Positions 6,314-14,810 are shown, counted from the first letter of the stretch. The stretch: DNA of 19,810 nucleotides from JAAUQA01 sp036351435 (GCA_036351435.1 JAZBPA010000227.1:1-19810); one strand, 5' to 3'. A program made the numbers and translations. Notes: generated by a model from the letters alone, not told the origin.

Positions 6314-8247
6314 AAAGAATCCAGAGTTGTCACGGGTTCATCTTGCCCGGCAAAAAACGCCCTAACCTCATCCAACAGGCCGGTACGCCGCATGGGTGGC
6401 AAACTGTCGAGAAAGAAGCGACCATAACTCCTGGACAGCAAGCGTGGATCTCCAATCATGAGCACGCCGCGGTCGTTGATATCACGGATCAGTCGGCCCG
6501 CCCCTTGCTTTAGAGTAATGACCGCCTGAGGTATTTGGTATCCCAGAAACGGGTCTTCATCGCGCTGTCTCATAGACTCGATATGGCCACGCACGATTGG
6601 ATCTCCCGGTGAAGCAAACGGTAATTTGTCGATGATAACGCAGGATAAGGCTTCACCGCGTACGTCCACACCGCCCCAGAAACTAGCAGTACCTAGTAAA
6701 ACGGCGTTTCCCAGATCCCGAAAGGTAACCAATAATTCGTTCTTAGGCATTGTGCCTTGGATCAGTATCGGGTAACGGAGACGATCAGACAACAGCTCTG
6801 CGGCTTGTTGCAGCGAGCGGTAACTGGTGAACAACATGAAAGCACGTGCTTGGCTGGCGTCCAACACCGGCATGGCCGCTTCGACCAGCTTTTCAATATA
6901 ATTCGGAGAAGATGGCATCGGTAGATCTGGGGGATGATAAAGCAAAGCATTGTGAGCAAAATCGAAAGGACTGTCCAAGCGCAACGATTGCGGATCCTTT
7001 AAACCCAGTCGGTCGGCAAAATGATCGAAACTGTCTCCCACCGCTAAAGTCGCCGAAGTGAATATCCACGCGCTCTGATAGGTAACGCGATGGGTGTGAA
7101 AGTGAGGAGCGATATTCAGCGGAGTCAAGTGCAAAATGAAGCTGCGGGTATGGGTTTCAAACCAATGTATGCCGTCAATCTCGGCCGGGTTAATCAATAG
7201 GCTCAGCCGTTCGGTCAGCGCTTCACAGCGTTTGCGGCAGTTGTCCAACCCTGTGCCGCGCTGTGCCGCTTCTGCTAGCCCTTGTTGCAAGGCTTGCAAG
7301 GATTCTCGGAGGTTTACAGTAGCGTCATCGACGGTGGAAGATGACGCCACCTCCGACCACGGCGCGCGACGCTTATCATGTCCCAGAGCCAGACGCAGAT
7401 CGGCAGTGGCTTTGTCTAACCGCCGGGCACGCTCGGCTAGATCCCGAAAATCCGGTGCATCTCGTGCTTGCTCGGTGATGCTATCCTGGACGAGTTCCCG
7501 TAATTGTCGGCTGCTTAGCGACAGCCCGAAAAAATGACTTGCTACATCCGGTAATTGGTGGGCCTCGTCCAGAATGAATGCCTCGGCTTCCGGCAGTAAC
7601 TCCCCGAAGCCTTCCTCCTTGACCACCATATCGGCAAAAAACAAATGGTGGTTTATCACCAGGATATCTGCATCCAGGGCTTTGCGACGGGCCTTCACAA
7701 CATGGCATTCTGCCCAGTACTGACAGTCCTGGCCCAAGCAGTTGTCCGCCGTGGACGTTACTTGAAACCACAGTGACGAATCCTCCGCCACAGCATTGAC
7801 TTCGGCTATATCACCGGTTTGGGTCTGACGGGCCCAAGTGCAGATATGGCCGAAGTCGGCAGCCTGTCGCGATCTAGGCCAATGTCCGTCAGTTTCCATT
7901 CGCTCTAAACGGTATTGACACAGATAATTGCTGCGCCCTTTCAACATCGCTCGCCGTGCGGTAATGCCTAACGCCTGACATACCACTGGCAAGTCCTTAT
8001 AGTAAAGCTGCTCCTGTAAGTTGCGGGTACCTGTGGAGATGATGATTTTGCCGCCACACAACAGAGCAGGCACCAGGTAAGCGTAAGTTTTTCCGGTACC
8101 GGTACCGGCCTCGACCAATAACATGCTGCGCGCTTTGACAGCAGCGTCCACCGCTTGAGCCATGCTTTGCTGCTGCTTCCGAGGGGCAAAGCCAGCAATA
8201 TGCCGAGCTAACGGTCCATCCGCCCCCAGTAGCTCAGCAATTTGCAT
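6310..8247 (-). CDS. yoaA: YoaA, DinG/XPD-like iron-sulfur DNA helicase
   Basis: This is an ATP-dependent superfamily 2 DNA helicase of the XPD/DinG group, linked with repair of stalled forks in E. coli. The 645-aa product is close to the usual length. Motif I is EAGTGTGKT (residues 46-54, Lys53). Four cysteines at 110, 170, 175 and 181 between motifs I and II form the expected 4Fe-4S cluster. Motif II is DEAH (227-230). Later motifs are visible in FTSATL, AFMLFTSYRSLQQAAELL and the C-terminal Q-GAGRLIRDINDRGV block (motif VI). No part appears missing. Start is ATG, 24 bp after the lipoprotein gene; the stop overlaps the tsaB start by 4 bp. Nothing in the sequence suggests separate regulation, so it is probably expressed with mrcB and the lipoprotein gene. 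Confidence 0.94.
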   Translation of the reverse strand: MQIAELLGADGPLARHIAGFAPRKQQQSMAQAVDAAVKARSMLLVEAGTGTGKTYAYLVPALLCGGKIIISTGTRNLQEQLYYKDLPVVCQALGITARRAMLKGRSNYLCQYRLERMETDGHWPRSRQAADFGHICTWARQTQTGDIAEVNAVAEDSSLWFQVTSTADNCLGQDCQYWAECHVVKARRKALDADILVINHHLFFADMVVKEEGFGELLPEAEAFILDEAHQLPDVASHFFGLSLSSRQLRELVQDSITEQARDAPDFRDLAERARRLDKATADLRLALGHDKRRAPWSEVASSSTVDDATVNLRESLQALQQGLAEAAQRGTGLDNCRKRCEALTERLSLLINPAEIDGIHWFETHTRSFILHLTPLNIAPHFHTHRVTYQSAWIFTSATLAVGDSFDHFADRLGLKDPQSLRLDSPFDFAHNALLYHPPDLPMPSSPNYIEKLVEAAMPVLDASQARAFMLFTSYRSLQQAAELLSDRLRYPILIQGTMPKNELLVTFRDLGNAVLLGTASFWGGVDVRGEALSCVIIDKLPFASPGDPIVRGHIESMRQRDEDPFLGYQIPQAVITLKQGAGRLIRDINDRGVLMIGDPRLLSRSYGRFFLDSLPPMRRTGLLDEVRAFFAGQDEPVTTLDSL

Positions 8248-8271
8248 TGGCCTATGGTTGGCTTTGGTAGT

Positions 8272-8964
8272 CTAACGTTCCAACAAAGTGGCTTGCGCTT
8301 CAGCCGCATCAGCACCCGAGCTGTTGCCGGCCGCACGACGGGATACTGCAATTAGACGCCAATTTCGGGCCTTGATGTTGTTATTGTTGCCGGACAAACT
8401 ATTAGATTTTGCAGCCAACGACTCGGCCTGTTGGTACTGTCGCTGTTGCAAACGGATTTGCGCCAAATCATGCCAGATGCCGGCATTTCTTGGTTCGATG
8501 CGTAACGCCCGTTCCAACGCTGCACCGGCCTTGTTCCAGTCACCGCCGTCGACATAGTTGGCCGCACTGTCCAGTAGCGCAACGACGGCTTGATTACCTT
8601 CGCGAGAGATCTGTGCCGGTTGCGGCTCTGTAGGCCGAATAGGTTGGGGGGTTGGCGCAGGCGGTGGCGGTTCCGGCGGTGGCGGTTCAACCGGTGCTGT
8701 GACTACAGGCTCCTCGACAACCAAAGGTTCAGGTGGATACTCCTGGGCTCGAATCGGCTCCGGGCGCGACAAGGGGTTGACCTCCACTGGCGGGGCAACA
8801 GGAGGTGCTGGAGTGACCGGGGTCGGCTGTGGTGCAGGTGGTCGTCGCAGGGTACGATCGACGACTGGGGCACCGCCTTGTGGAGAGGGAGGCACGACAA
8901 CACAGCCCGTCACCCCAAGCAGCAGGGAGACGATGCAGCAAGATTGGATAAACGTTTTGCTCAT
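8272..8964 (-). CDS. lpoP: TPR-containing outer-membrane lipoprotein, probable PBP1b activator (LpoP-like)
   Basis: In Pseudomonas aeruginosa, LpoP is a TPR lipoprotein encoded next to the PBP1b gene that activates that synthase. This 230-aa protein fits in all visible respects. It has a signal peptide with lipobox VTGC (Cys21) and no Asp at +2, so outer-membrane sorting is expected. A long Pro-rich spacer (about residues 24-117, runs of PPPPEPPPPAP) could span the periplasm toward peptidoglycan. A C-terminal helical domain (about 122-230) contains TPR-like units (NYVDGGDWNKAGAALERALRIEPRN, then IWHDLAQIRLQQRQYQQAESLAAKS). It starts 14 bp after mrcB; its likely ribosome site AAAGG (8976-8980) overlaps the mrcB stop, which implies translational coupling. 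The assignment rests on architecture and position. A generic TPR lipoprotein is the alternative. Confidence 0.8.
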   Translation of the reverse strand: MSKTFIQSCCIVSLLLGVTGCVVVPPSPQGGAPVVDRTLRRPPAPQPTPVTPAPPVAPPVEVNPLSRPEPIRAQEYPPEPLVVEEPVVTAPVEPPPPEPPPPAPTPQPIRPTEPQPAQISREGNQAVVALLDSAANYVDGGDWNKAGAALERALRIEPRNAGIWHDLAQIRLQQRQYQQAESLAAKSNSLSGNNNNIKARNWRLIAVSRRAAGNSSGADAAEAQATLLER

Positions 8965-8978
8965 TACACCAACAACCT

Positions 8979-11477
8979 TTAGTCCAATAATCTTTTAAAG
9001 AAATCGCCCATGGGATCGGCTGAACCTGAGCCACGGGACCGTTGATTAGCCGAAGAAGTATCCTGATTTGCAGTAGACGCGTTTTGGCGAGCCCAATAGT
9101 CGGCTTCCTCTCTTTTTTTCTGTTGAGCTCGTGCGTAACGGGCACTGCAAGGTGCCATGCGTTTCGGTGCTGAACCCGCCAGAAAAGGCATTTTTTGTGC
9201 ACCTCGGCATCCGCTGTCAGCGAGCAAACCGCTGCGCGGATCGATCAAGACTTCGTCTAAATCTGCCGGAGACGCTAATTCCAGCGGCTGTAAATTGAGA
9301 TCTTTCATCAGTTCTATCCAGACCGGCAATGCACCCGTAGAACCACTCAAACCGGTGGATTTGTTATCGTCACGCCCCACCCAAACCACCGCTAACCGAT
9401 TGCCGCTAAATCCCGCGAACCAACTGTCTCGATAATCATCCGTAGTTCCGGTTTTGCCGGCGATCCCCATGTCCTCGGGAATTTTATTGTTGATCGCTTT
9501 GGCGGTGCCGGCTTCCACGACACGTTGCATGGCTTTAATAATCAAATAAGCAGGGCCTGGGGCAACCACGGTCTCCACGTTTAACGGATAGCGTTGCAAA
9601 GGTTGTCCGTCAGACGTGGTTACGTCGCGAATCGCCCGTAACGGGATATGATAACCGCCACTAGCCAGTGCCTCATACATCTGCGCCACCTCTATCGGTG
9701 AGAGATCAACCGCACCCAACAATAACGCCGGATAAGGTTTTAAATCCTGATCAATCCCCAGCCGACGCATAGTGTCAACCACCTGGATGACATCCAAATC
9801 TAGTCCCAAGCGCACCGTCGGAACATTATAGGACTTAGCCAGTGCATCGCGCAGCATGACTCGACCGTGAAAGCGTTTATCGTAATTTTGCGGTTCCCAA
9901 CGTTTTCCCCCGCTGGTATGCACGATAGGCCGGGAATCATCCAACAGGGTCGCCAAAGTATATAGAGTAGGGTATTCCAGTGCCGTTAGGTAGACCAGCG
10001 GTTTGATCAATGAGCCGATGGAACGTTGGGCATCCAATGCGCGATTAAAGCCGGCACGGCGGACATCGCGGTCACCGACCACCGCCATAACTTCGCCATT
10101 TTGAGTATTCACGACCACCGCAGCACCTTGCAATTCATCGGTCTTGCGACGCTTTTTTTCCAAATTCGGCAATACGTTGACAATGGCGTTTTCGCCGATT
10201 GCTTGGACCTGGGGATCTAGGGTGGTGAAGATCTGTAAGCCTTCTGATTGCAAATCTTCTTTTTTATAGTCTTCTTTGAGTTGCTGCTGCACCAACTTCA
10301 AGAAAGCCGGATAAGGGGTCACTCCGCCTCTAGGCGGATCGGCGGCTACATCCAAGGGCATTTGCTTGGCAATTTCAGCATCTTCTTGGCTGATTAAGCT
10401 TTGCTCCACCATCACGTCTAGCACTAAGGCACGCCGTTGCTTGGCGCGCTCCGGGCGACGGCGGGGATCGTAGGAAGAGGGGCCGCGAATCAATCCGACC
10501 AGCAATGCCACATGGTGCAGGTCTAGTTCTGCAAGGGGTCGGTTGAAGTAAAAGCGGCTAGCTAAACCGATACCGTGAATCGCCCGTCCGCCGTCCTGCC
10601 CCAGATAAATTTCATTGCTGTAGGCTTCTAACAGATCGTCTTTGCTGTAATGCCATTCCAACAATAAGGCCATTAGCGCCTCATTGATTTTGCGGCGCAG
10701 GGAGCGCTCGCTGGTCAGGAAATAGTTCTTGACCAACTGTTGAGTTAGCGTGCTCGCACCTTGTACCGTTCTACCGGCCTTTAAATTGACCATCAGCGCA
10801 CGGATAACGCCGCGCGGATCAACGCCAAAGTGTGTGTAGAAATTGCGGTCTTCCATAGCCAGCAAGGTATCGACCAGGACGGGGGGAATCTCGGTGCGCT
10901 GGACCAGTACGCGATCCTCTTGTTGGTCGGGATAAATGACAGCGATCTCGATCGGTTCCATGCGCACTAAACTCGGATCGTCTTGACCATCCAAGCTGGC
11001 TAACCCAGCTACTTTTTCCTCTTCAAAAGCAACTCTGATTTGGCGAGGCCGTTCGGCTCCATCCCAAAAAGCAAACCCGCGCAGGAAAACCTCCACGGCT
11101 CCCTCGTTTTGGATATAGGTTCCCGGTCCCTCAATGCGATCTACTTGGCGGTAGCGTAACAAATCCAATTCATGCGCTAATTCAGCGGTTTTCAACGGCA
11201 GACCGGGAAATAATTCCAGCGGTCGGGCATAAACCCGTGCCGGCACCGACCAACGTTTCCCTTCGAATTGAGCCCGGATGACACCATCTAAATGCAGCAT
11301 GTAAACGCCCAGGGCCAGAGAGCCCAGCACCGTTACGCTGAGCAGCATGACCCCGAGCAAGGAAAACAGCGCCTTGAAGAAACCAGGGCGTTTTTTAACC
11401 GGTGAGTCGTTTCCGGGAACGGTCGACTCGGATTGATCCTCAGCGGAATCAGGAGATGAAGAAGTTGGGTCAGTCAT
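8979..11477 (-). CDS. mrcB: Penicillin-binding protein 1B, bifunctional peptidoglycan synthase
   Basis: This class A PBP polymerises lipid II and cross-links glycan strands at the inner membrane. The 832-aa product has a charged cytoplasmic N-terminus, one membrane anchor (about residues 37-60) and a UB2H-like region (about 75-160, with WSVPARVYARPLEL), the docking site for Lpo-type activators in E. coli. The GT51 glycosyltransferase domain has catalytic Glu209 in MEDRNFYTHFGVD and the QGASTLTQQLVKN motif. The transpeptidase domain has SxxK (Ser489-Lys492), SYN (549-551) and KTGT (675-678). The UB2H region and the GT51/TP pair identify PBP1b, not PBP1a (no OB insertion is evident). The C-terminus is a hydrophilic Ser/Asn/Gln tail. 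It is first in a four-gene operon with the LpoP-like lipoprotein, yoaA and tsaB. The ribosome site is weak (AGGA, about 12 nt before ATG). Confidence 0.96.
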   Translation of the reverse strand: MTDPTSSSPDSAEDQSESTVPGNDSPVKKRPGFFKALFSLLGVMLLSVTVLGSLALGVYMLHLDGVIRAQFEGKRWSVPARVYARPLELFPGLPLKTAELAHELDLLRYRQVDRIEGPGTYIQNEGAVEVFLRGFAFWDGAERPRQIRVAFEEEKVAGLASLDGQDDPSLVRMEPIEIAVIYPDQQEDRVLVQRTEIPPVLVDTLLAMEDRNFYTHFGVDPRGVIRALMVNLKAGRTVQGASTLTQQLVKNYFLTSERSLRRKINEALMALLLEWHYSKDDLLEAYSNEIYLGQDGGRAIHGIGLASRFYFNRPLAELDLHHVALLVGLIRGPSSYDPRRRPERAKQRRALVLDVMVEQSLISQEDAEIAKQMPLDVAADPPRGGVTPYPAFLKLVQQQLKEDYKKEDLQSEGLQIFTTLDPQVQAIGENAIVNVLPNLEKKRRKTDELQGAAVVVNTQNGEVMAVVGDRDVRRAGFNRALDAQRSIGSLIKPLVYLTALEYPTLYTLATLLDDSRPIVHTSGGKRWEPQNYDKRFHGRVMLRDALAKSYNVPTVRLGLDLDVIQVVDTMRRLGIDQDLKPYPALLLGAVDLSPIEVAQMYEALASGGYHIPLRAIRDVTTSDGQPLQRYPLNVETVVAPGPAYLIIKAMQRVVEAGTAKAINNKIPEDMGIAGKTGTTDDYRDSWFAGFSGNRLAVVWVGRDDNKSTGLSGSTGALPVWIELMKDLNLQPLELASPADLDEVLIDPRSGLLADSGCRGAQKMPFLAGSAPKRMAPCSARYARAQQKKREEADYWARQNASTANQDTSSANQRSRGSGSADPMGDFFKRLLD

Positions 11478-11485
11478 AATGTCTT

Positions 11486-11516
11486 TTGTCCTACCGCCCT
11501 AGCGAACGGTTATAAT
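11486..11516 (+). promoter_or_regulatory. Probable sigma-70 promoter in the mrcB / kinase divergent region
   Basis: A perfect TATAAT lies at 11511-11516 on the plus strand. A TTGTCC at 11486-11491 (four of six bases of the -35 consensus) is placed 19 bp upstream, which is slightly long. It would drive the two-domain kinase gene, whose start lies about 60 bp further on. On the minus strand the same palindromic core reads TATAAC (11509-11514), so a divergent mrcB promoter could share this site. Confidence 0.45.
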
Positions 11517-11575
11517 GCACGCTTCGCTTTGCCCGTCGAGCCAATCTCCTTTAGCTGATCAGGCATATAAAGGCC

Positions 11576-13159
11576 GTGGAACCTAATTTAAATTCAGCCA
11601 ATTACTGTCAAGCCACATTGGTGGCAGCACTGTGTGATCCGGCGCGCTATCCTCATTCGGCAGATTATGTCGAACATCTGCAAACGCACATCTCACACGT
11701 CCTGTTGGTAGGCGATTACGCCTACAAGATCAAGAAACCACTCGACCTAGGTTTTCTGGATTTTACCAGCTTGGCGCACAGAAAAACCTATTGTGAAGAG
11801 GAGTTGCGTCTAAACCGTCGGCTGGCCCCGGATATTTATATGGATTGTATCCCGATTTGCGGCAGTGTGGAAAATCCTATCCTGGCAGGCGATCCCGCCA
11901 ACGCTTTGGAATACGCGGTAAAGATGCGCCGTTTTCCGCAATCGGCTTTATTGGACCAATCTCTGGCGGCCGGAGTTCTTAAAACAGCCCATATCGACAA
12001 CTTAGCTAAGCAGCTGGCGAACTTTCACGATTCCGTCGCCCGTGCGCCAATCGAGCAATCGTTCGGTTTCCCAGAGCAAGTGCAGCAACCCGCGCTGGAT
12101 AATTTCACTCAGACCCGGCCTCTGCTCCAGGATTCTGAGGATTTACAGCTGTTGGACCAGCTGGAACAATGGACTATTGCTGCCTACCAACAGTTGCACC
12201 CCATACTGATGGCCCGCAAGACTGGTGGCTTCATCCGCGAGTGCCACGGTGATCTTCATCTGGGCAATATGCTGCTGCGGGATGGGCAAATCACCGTTTT
12301 TGACTGCATTGAATTCAACGACGACTTTCGTTGGATTGATGTCATGAGTGATCTGGGGTTTTTGTTGATGGACCTCCATCATCGGCAAGCCCCAAACTTA
12401 GCATGGCGGTTGCTTAATGAATATCTGGAGTGCAGCGGCGATTATGCCGGTCTTGCGGTGCTGCCCTATTATCAAATTTACCGGGCGCTGGTGCGGGCTA
12501 AAATTGCTGCCATCCGCGCTAGTCAAGCGGATCTCGATTTGCGCACCGAAGCGCAGGCGGAGTGCCGGTCCTATCTGCGTTTGGCATGGCAATTTACTCA
12601 AGCCCATACCTCGTTTTTGTTGATTACGCACGGTGTTTCCGGCTCCGGCAAATCAACGATCACCGCCCAATTGTTGGCCACTCTGGGTGCTATCCGGATT
12701 CGTTCCGACGTGGAACGCAAGCGTCTGTTCGGCCTCAAGCCCCTGGAAAGCAGCGATTCCACTTTAAATCAGGGTTTGTACACAGCCGATGTCGGGGCAA
12801 AAACCTATCAGCGCTTGCAAGAACTCAGTGGACAGATTCTGAATGCCGGTTATCCAGTTTTGGTGGACGCTACCTTTTTACAGTTAGCTCAACGACAAGC
12901 GTTTCGTGCGTTGGCGGACAAACTTTCCGCCCCTTTCGTGTTGTTGGCCTGTACAGCCGATCCCGCCACTTTGAGAAACCGCGTCGAGCAGCGCAAACAA
13001 CGCGGCGAAGATGCGGCCGAAGCCGATGTGTCGGTACTGGAACAGCAATTACGGCATTCCACTGCGCCGACTGCAGAGGAAAATCCTTTACCCGCCACTG
13101 GCAAGGATACAGCTACACTGACCCAGGCTGTGTTAGCGCGGGTAAGCAGCTCTCGTTGA
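11576..13159 (+). CDS. Two-domain protein: APH-like kinase fold fused to a P-loop (AAA_33/zeta-like) kinase
   Basis: This 527-aa cytosolic protein is of a widespread bacterial family without a firmly known substrate. The N-terminal half (about 1-340) has the aminoglycoside/choline kinase-like fold: YAYKIKKP (about 48-55, phosphate-binding Lys), then HGDLHLGNMLL with the catalytic-loop Asp226 and Asn231, and VFDCIEF (Asp243, metal binding). The C-terminal half (about 345-527) is a P-loop kinase: GVSGSGKST (353-361, Walker A Lys359), IRIRSDVERKRLFG (a DVxR-type substrate loop) and PVLVDATFL (Walker B-like). Some database entries call such proteins aminoglycoside phosphotransferases, but nothing here supports a resistance role. 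The start is GTG at 11576, only 2 nt after an AAAGG, so the true start might differ slightly. It is divergent from mrcB and converges with the GATase gene. Confidence 0.85.
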   Translation: MEPNLNSANYCQATLVAALCDPARYPHSADYVEHLQTHISHVLLVGDYAYKIKKPLDLGFLDFTSLAHRKTYCEEELRLNRRLAPDIYMDCIPICGSVENPILAGDPANALEYAVKMRRFPQSALLDQSLAAGVLKTAHIDNLAKQLANFHDSVARAPIEQSFGFPEQVQQPALDNFTQTRPLLQDSEDLQLLDQLEQWTIAAYQQLHPILMARKTGGFIRECHGDLHLGNMLLRDGQITVFDCIEFNDDFRWIDVMSDLGFLLMDLHHRQAPNLAWRLLNEYLECSGDYAGLAVLPYYQIYRALVRAKIAAIRASQADLDLRTEAQAECRSYLRLAWQFTQAHTSFLLITHGVSGSGKSTITAQLLATLGAIRIRSDVERKRLFGLKPLESSDSTLNQGLYTADVGAKTYQRLQELSGQILNAGYPVLVDATFLQLAQRQAFRALADKLSAPFVLLACTADPATLRNRVEQRKQRGEDAAEADVSVLEQQLRHSTAPTAEENPLPATGKDTATLTQAVLARVSSSR

Positions 13160-13166
13160 AATCAAT

Positions 13167-13270
13167 ATTGACCTGGACATCGTTATCAAGACACGCTGTG
13201 AATACCTCCCTGTAGGCTTGACTGCGGTATCCCTACCGCACACAGTCTTGCTAACAACATCCAGGTCGAT
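13167..13270. repeat. Nested inverted repeat (REP/terminator-like) between convergent genes
   Basis: Two 26-nt arms, 13167-13192 and 13245-13270, are imperfect reverse complements (21 of 26 match). Inside them is a perfect 7-bp hairpin (13223-13229 with 13234-13240) around a TCCC loop. A smaller TAC...GTA palindrome around CTCCCT lies at about 13203-13214. Three of the five arm mismatches become G-U pairs in a minus-strand transcript, giving 24 of 26 pairs. It begins 7 nt after the kinase stop and ends 19 nt before the GATase stop. It may act as a bidirectional terminator or be one copy of an interspersed palindromic element. No long T-run follows, so a classic intrinsic terminator is not shown. 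Confidence 0.75.
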
Positions 13271-13289
13271 AGCTAATCTGCTCGGCTCG

Positions 13290-14000
13290 CTAGTCATGCA
13301 CCGCGCTGTCCAACCAATTACTAATGAGTTGGATACCCTGTTGCTGTAGGCTAATTCCATAACGAGCGGTGTCTTGCCGTAACCGGTCAACGGATACACC
13401 GGGCGTAGTGTGAATTTCCAAGGTATGACCGATAAACCAGCGCTCTAAGCAGCTGGGCGTTACTTCTGGATGGAACTGTAGCGCCAAAGCGGCTTTTCCC
13501 CAGGAAAACGCCTGATTGGGACAAACCGCCGTGGACGCCAAGCGCTGTGCGCCCTCTGGCAAATCAAAAGTATCACCGTGCCAGTGCAACACTGGGGTCA
13601 AATTCGGAGCGAGATGACGTAAACAGGACTGCTGCCCCGCCTCGGTTAGTTCGATAGGTGCCCAACCCAGTTCCTTTTGCGCTGCCGGATAAACCGCCGC
13701 ACCCAGTGCGTGAGCCATCAATTGACTACCCAGACAAATCCCCAACGTGGGGCGGTGTTGCTGAAGTCGCTTCTCCAACAAGACCAATTCGTCGCTCAGG
13801 AAAGGATATTCTGCCTGTTCGTTAACGCCGATGGGACCACCCAGCACGATGAGTAATTCTGGCTGTAATGGATTGATTGCTGACAGATCGTCCATTCCGG
13901 CTTCCAGATAGTGAACCTCATAACCACGCTGACGTAGCGGTTTGGCAAAAGACCCAACATCCTCGAAAGCAACATGGCGGATAGCAACGGCCGTTTTCAC
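13290..14000 (-). CDS. Class I glutamine amidotransferase domain protein (GMP synthase-like, stand-alone)
   Basis: This 236-aa protein has the triad of type 1 glutamine amidotransferases, which release ammonia from glutamine for transfer to an acceptor. The nucleophile is Cys89 in LGICLGSQLMAHALG; His177 and Glu179 lie in LQFHPEV. The oxyanion strand LLIVLGGPIGVNE (about 49-61) and HWHGDTFDLPEGA (139-151) are typical of stand-alone GuaA-N-like proteins (such as YfeJ-type). No synthetase partner is encoded alongside, so the acceptor is unknown. A gamma-glutamyl hydrolase-type activity is also possible within this family. The start is GTG, chosen because AGGAGA lies 8 nt upstream. The gene is monocistronic, with a repeat element directly downstream. 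Confidence 0.88.
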   Translation of the reverse strand: MKTAVAIRHVAFEDVGSFAKPLRQRGYEVHYLEAGMDDLSAINPLQPELLIVLGGPIGVNEQAEYPFLSDELVLLEKRLQQHRPTLGICLGSQLMAHALGAAVYPAAQKELGWAPIELTEAGQQSCLRHLAPNLTPVLHWHGDTFDLPEGAQRLASTAVCPNQAFSWGKAALALQFHPEVTPSCLERWFIGHTLEIHTTPGVSVDRLRQDTARYGISLQQQGIQLISNWLDSAVHD

Positions 14001-14008
14001 GGGTGACT

Positions 14009-14014
14009 TCTCCT
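14009..14014 (-). promoter_or_regulatory. Ribosome binding site that fixes the GTG start of the amidotransferase gene
   Basis: AGGAGA on the minus strand ends 8 nt before the GTG at 13998-14000. The product begins MKTAVAIRHV, which is the expected start of the first beta strand in this family, so the start is secure. Confidence 0.65.
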
Positions 14015-14246
14015 GTGGCTAGTCATTGTCGTTTAGCGTATCAGGCAATTCATTCTCGCGACAGATTCGAACGCTCAGTTAAAGAGCCTAGTGATTATAC
14101 GGTTACGCATGTCAACGCGAATAAGAAGCCCTATAAATTTGCTCAAGGGAGCCGAAAGATTCGCAAGCACCCAGAGCAGAAAAGCCAAGCTTAGGTTATC
14201 ATTACCGACCATTTAAACGGTTTAGATTCTATTCGGTAATCAGCCT

Positions 14247-14810
14247 GTGAAGTTTTGCTCTCAATGTGCCGCTCCAGTGGTATTGCGTGTTCCGGCGGGC
14301 GACAACCTACCCCGGCATGTCTGCGAAGACTGTGGTGTCATTCACTATCAAAACCCGAAGATAGTCGCCGGTTGTATTCCTGAGTGGCAAGGTAAAATTC
14401 TGCTGTGCCGACGATCTATTGAACCGCGTTACGGACTATGGACCTTACCGGCAGGGTTTATGGAAAATGGCGAATCCACGGTACAGGCTGCAGCTCGGGA
14501 AGCTTTGGAGGAAGCCAATGCGGTAGTGGGTAATTTGCGCTTATACGCAGTCTACAGTCTGACTCATATTAGCCAAGTGTATATGATGTTTCGTGGGGAG
14601 TTACAGGAAGGACGGGCCAGCGCTGGTCAGGAAAGCTTAGCGGTGCAGCTATTCGACGAACAGGACATCCCCTGGCAGGACATGGCTTTCCCCGTTATTA
14701 CTGAAACCCTGCAACGTTATTTTGATGAACGGCGTAACGATTCTTTTACCCTGCACATGGGCGACATTACCCGCAGCGCAGATGGTCGGGTGTCGATTCA
14801 ACATTATTGA
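14247..14810 (+). CDS. Nudix hydrolase with N-terminal zinc ribbon
   Basis: Nudix enzymes cleave nucleoside diphosphates linked to another group. The 187-aa product starts with a zinc ribbon of two CxxC pairs (Cys4/Cys7 and Cys26/Cys29), followed by HYQNPKIVAGCIPEW. It then has the Nudix box G70-x5-E76-x7-REALEEANA (84-92). The canonical Gly near the end of the box is Asn91; the metal-binding REx2EE core is intact, and this variation is usual in the zinc-ribbon subfamily as I recall it. The C-terminal part (FDEQDIPWQDMAFPVITETLQRYF) packs as the usual final helix. Substrate cannot be told from sequence; ADP-ribose, FAD or NAD(H)-type dinucleotides are the common guesses. The start is GTG with no clear ribosome site. 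The 246 bp before it (14001-14246) hold no convincing gene; a 63-codon ORF there is probably chance. Confidence 0.9.
   Translation: MKFCSQCAAPVVLRVPAGDNLPRHVCEDCGVIHYQNPKIVAGCIPEWQGKILLCRRSIEPRYGLWTLPAGFMENGESTVQAAAREALEEANAVVGNLRLYAVYSLTHISQVYMMFRGELQEGRASAGQESLAVQLFDEQDIPWQDMAFPVITETLQRYFDERRNDSFTLHMGDITRSADGRVSIQHY

Noticed and set aside
8590..8982. Trp/Arg-rich and Gly/Thr-rich ORFs antisense to the lipoprotein gene
   Set aside because: They are the complement of the Pro-rich coding segment; the repeats reflect its codons.
12562..13215. 217-aa plus-strand ORF in another frame over the P-loop kinase domain
   Set aside because: It overlaps the Walker A-bearing coding frame, its composition is rich in Arg, Ser and Cys, and it has no family features.
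14003..14194. 63-aa plus-strand ORF between the amidotransferase and Nudix genes
   Set aside because: It overlaps the ribosome site of the divergent amidotransferase gene, lacks its own Shine-Dalgarno, and shows no conserved pattern.
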